This document shows positions 14,496-15,471 of a stretch of DNA of 15,471 nt, piece by piece. The notes beneath the pieces are model-generated. The model was not told the DNA's origin and ran no database searches. It was given only the letters and a program-made list of their open reading frames with translations. Source of the stretch: Limnohabitans sp. (GTDB lineage Bacteria; Pseudomonadota; Gammaproteobacteria; Burkholderiales; Burkholderiaceae_C); NCBI GenBank assembly GCA_023260735.1, contig JALQUL010000103.1, positions 1 to 15,471 of the forward strand, read 5' to 3'. A program made the translations under genes and the position numbers. Within the stretch, counting starts at the first letter, position 1. Each line of letters begins with the position of its first letter.

Positions 14496-15471
14496 TTATT
14501 TGTCTTTGTAAGGGTTGCTAGCGTTTTTGAATTCGATTCTAAGTGGAGTTCCGACTAACTCAAAAGCCTTACGGAATCTTCCCTCTAAAAACCGCTTATA
14601 GGCTGCACCAACATGTTCGAGAGAATTACCATGGATCACAATAACAGGTGGATTTAAACCACCTTGGTGAGCATAACGTAATTTTGGCCTAAACATGCCA
14701 CTACGGCTCGGGCTTTGGAATTGCACCGCATCTAATAACAACCGAGTAAGGATTGGAGTTGGCATTTTGCGAGTAGCTGACTCATGCGCTTTAATTAAAG
14801 AGCTCCATACAGGACCTAAGCCTTGGCGTTTTTTAGCAGAAATATAATGAATTTTAGCAAAATGCAAAAAGCTGAGTTTCACTGCTATAGAACGCTCTAC
14901 TTGCTCTCGCTGGTACGCGTCTATGTTATCCCATTTGTTCACCGCCACTACGACTGATCGACCGCATTCAAGTATATAACCAGCAATATGTGCATCTTGA
15001 TCTGTGACACCTTCAGTGGCATCAATCATGAGTAAAACTACATGAGCTGATTCAATCGCTTGCAAGGTTTTAACGACCGAGAATTTTTCAATGGCTTCAA
15101 ACACTTTGCCACGGCGACGCAAGCCTGCCGTATCAATTAACTCAAACATTCTGCCATCTCGTTCAAATGGAACAGAAATAGCGTCTCGAGTAGTACCAGG
15201 TTGATCGAAAGCAACTAAGCGGTCTTCACCTAACAATGCATTAATAAGGGTGGATTTACCCACATTAGGACGACCCGCAACAGTTAAACGAATTGCACCT
15301 GTTTCTTCTCGTGCAGTAATGGGTTCTAAGGCAGTGTCATAACCAATAGCCTCGAATGCGGCTAATAACATTGGACGAATACCTTGACCATGGGCAGCAG
15401 AAACAGCTAAAACCGGGCCTAAACCTAAAGAGAAAAAGTCAGTGACTTGTGCGCCACTTTCCATACCTTCG
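14496..15471 (-). CDS. der: GTPase Der (EngA), C-terminal part; 5' end beyond the window
   Basis: Double-GTPase needed for 50S ribosomal subunit assembly. About 324 codons are visible; the first G domain is largely cut off by the window edge, and the reading frame stays open to the last base. The visible part begins near ...EGMESGAQVTDFFSLGL and SAAHGQG (the G5 region of domain 1). It continues with the second G domain: G1 GRPNVGKST (about 64-72 counting from the first visible Met), G2 TTRD (91-94), G3 DTAGLRRRGK (111-120), G4 NKWD (176-179) and SAKKRQG (209-215). The C-terminal KH-like domain has RPKLRYAHQGGLNPPVIVIHGN and ends KNASNPYKDK, as usual for Der. The Met at 15464 is internal, not a start. 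Confidence 0.96.
   Translation of the reverse strand, partial: EGMESGAQVTDFFSLGLGPVLAVSAAHGQGIRPMLLAAFEAIGYDTALEPITAREETGAIRLTVAGRPNVGKSTLINALLGEDRLVAFDQPGTTRDAISVPFERDGRMFELIDTAGLRRRGKVFEAIEKFSVVKTLQAIESAHVVLLMIDATEGVTDQDAHIAGYILECGRSVVVAVNKWDNIDAYQREQVERSIAVKLSFLHFAKIHYISAKKRQGLGPVWSSLIKAHESATRKMPTPILTRLLLDAVQFQSPSRSGMFRPKLRYAHQGGLNPPVIVIHGNSLEHVGAAYKRFLEGRFRKAFELVGTPLRIEFKNASNPYKDK

Overview
This window is an AT-rich bacterial segment in which every supported gene reads on the minus strand. Transcription therefore runs from high to low coordinates. The order der – hfq – hflX – hflK – hflC – hisZ – purA – phosphoribosyltransferase is characteristic of Burkholderiales (Betaproteobacteria). 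HisZ beside purA, and an HflK ending in an Arg/Asp-rich tail, fit that group. The AT-rich sequence points to one of its low-GC lineages (for example Polynucleobacter-like or low-GC Alcaligenaceae-like), but the genus cannot be fixed from the sequence alone. No insertion sequence, tRNA, rRNA, CRISPR array or phage gene was seen.

Right to left in direction of transcription: (1) 15471–12809 holds the 3' part of der (cut by the window edge), then hfq and hflX. These cover ribosome assembly, small-RNA chaperoning and ribosome rescue under stress. (2) 12808–10511 holds hflK and hflC, the membrane complex that restrains the FtsH protease, closed by a strong 15-bp hairpin terminator. (3) After an AT-rich gap of about 325 bp with a probable promoter come hisZ (histidine biosynthesis regulation) and purA (AMP synthesis), ending in a hairpin terminator. 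(4) A single purine-type phosphoribosyltransferase gene follows, with its own strong terminator. (5) metC (cystathionine beta-lyase) has a leader rich in inverted repeats and carries an unassigned AGGAGG and a tiny ORF.

(6) The left third is a compact drug-efflux operon: a MarR-type regulator, then a NodT-type outer-membrane lipoprotein channel, an EmrA-type periplasmic adaptor and an EmrB-type 14-helix MFS pump. Together these would form a tripartite pump spanning both membranes. Upstream of marR is the most striking regulatory DNA in the window: three exact tandem ATTG-N6-CAAT palindromes at a strict 15-bp period. The first overlaps the -35 box of a near-consensus promoter (TTGACA-17 bp-TATTAT). 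This predicts autorepression of the whole pump operon, relieved when the regulator binds a toxic ligand or possibly when its CxxC cysteines are modified.

Several longest-ORF starts are misleading. The marR, metC and phosphoribosyltransferase ORFs open at upstream TTG codons and hfq at an upstream GTG. The starts given here are internal ATGs (or, for hfq, an internal GTG with a good Shine-Dalgarno). No wholly novel multi-gene system is evident. The items most worth checking are the triple operator, the metC leader, and the altered rim residues of Hfq.
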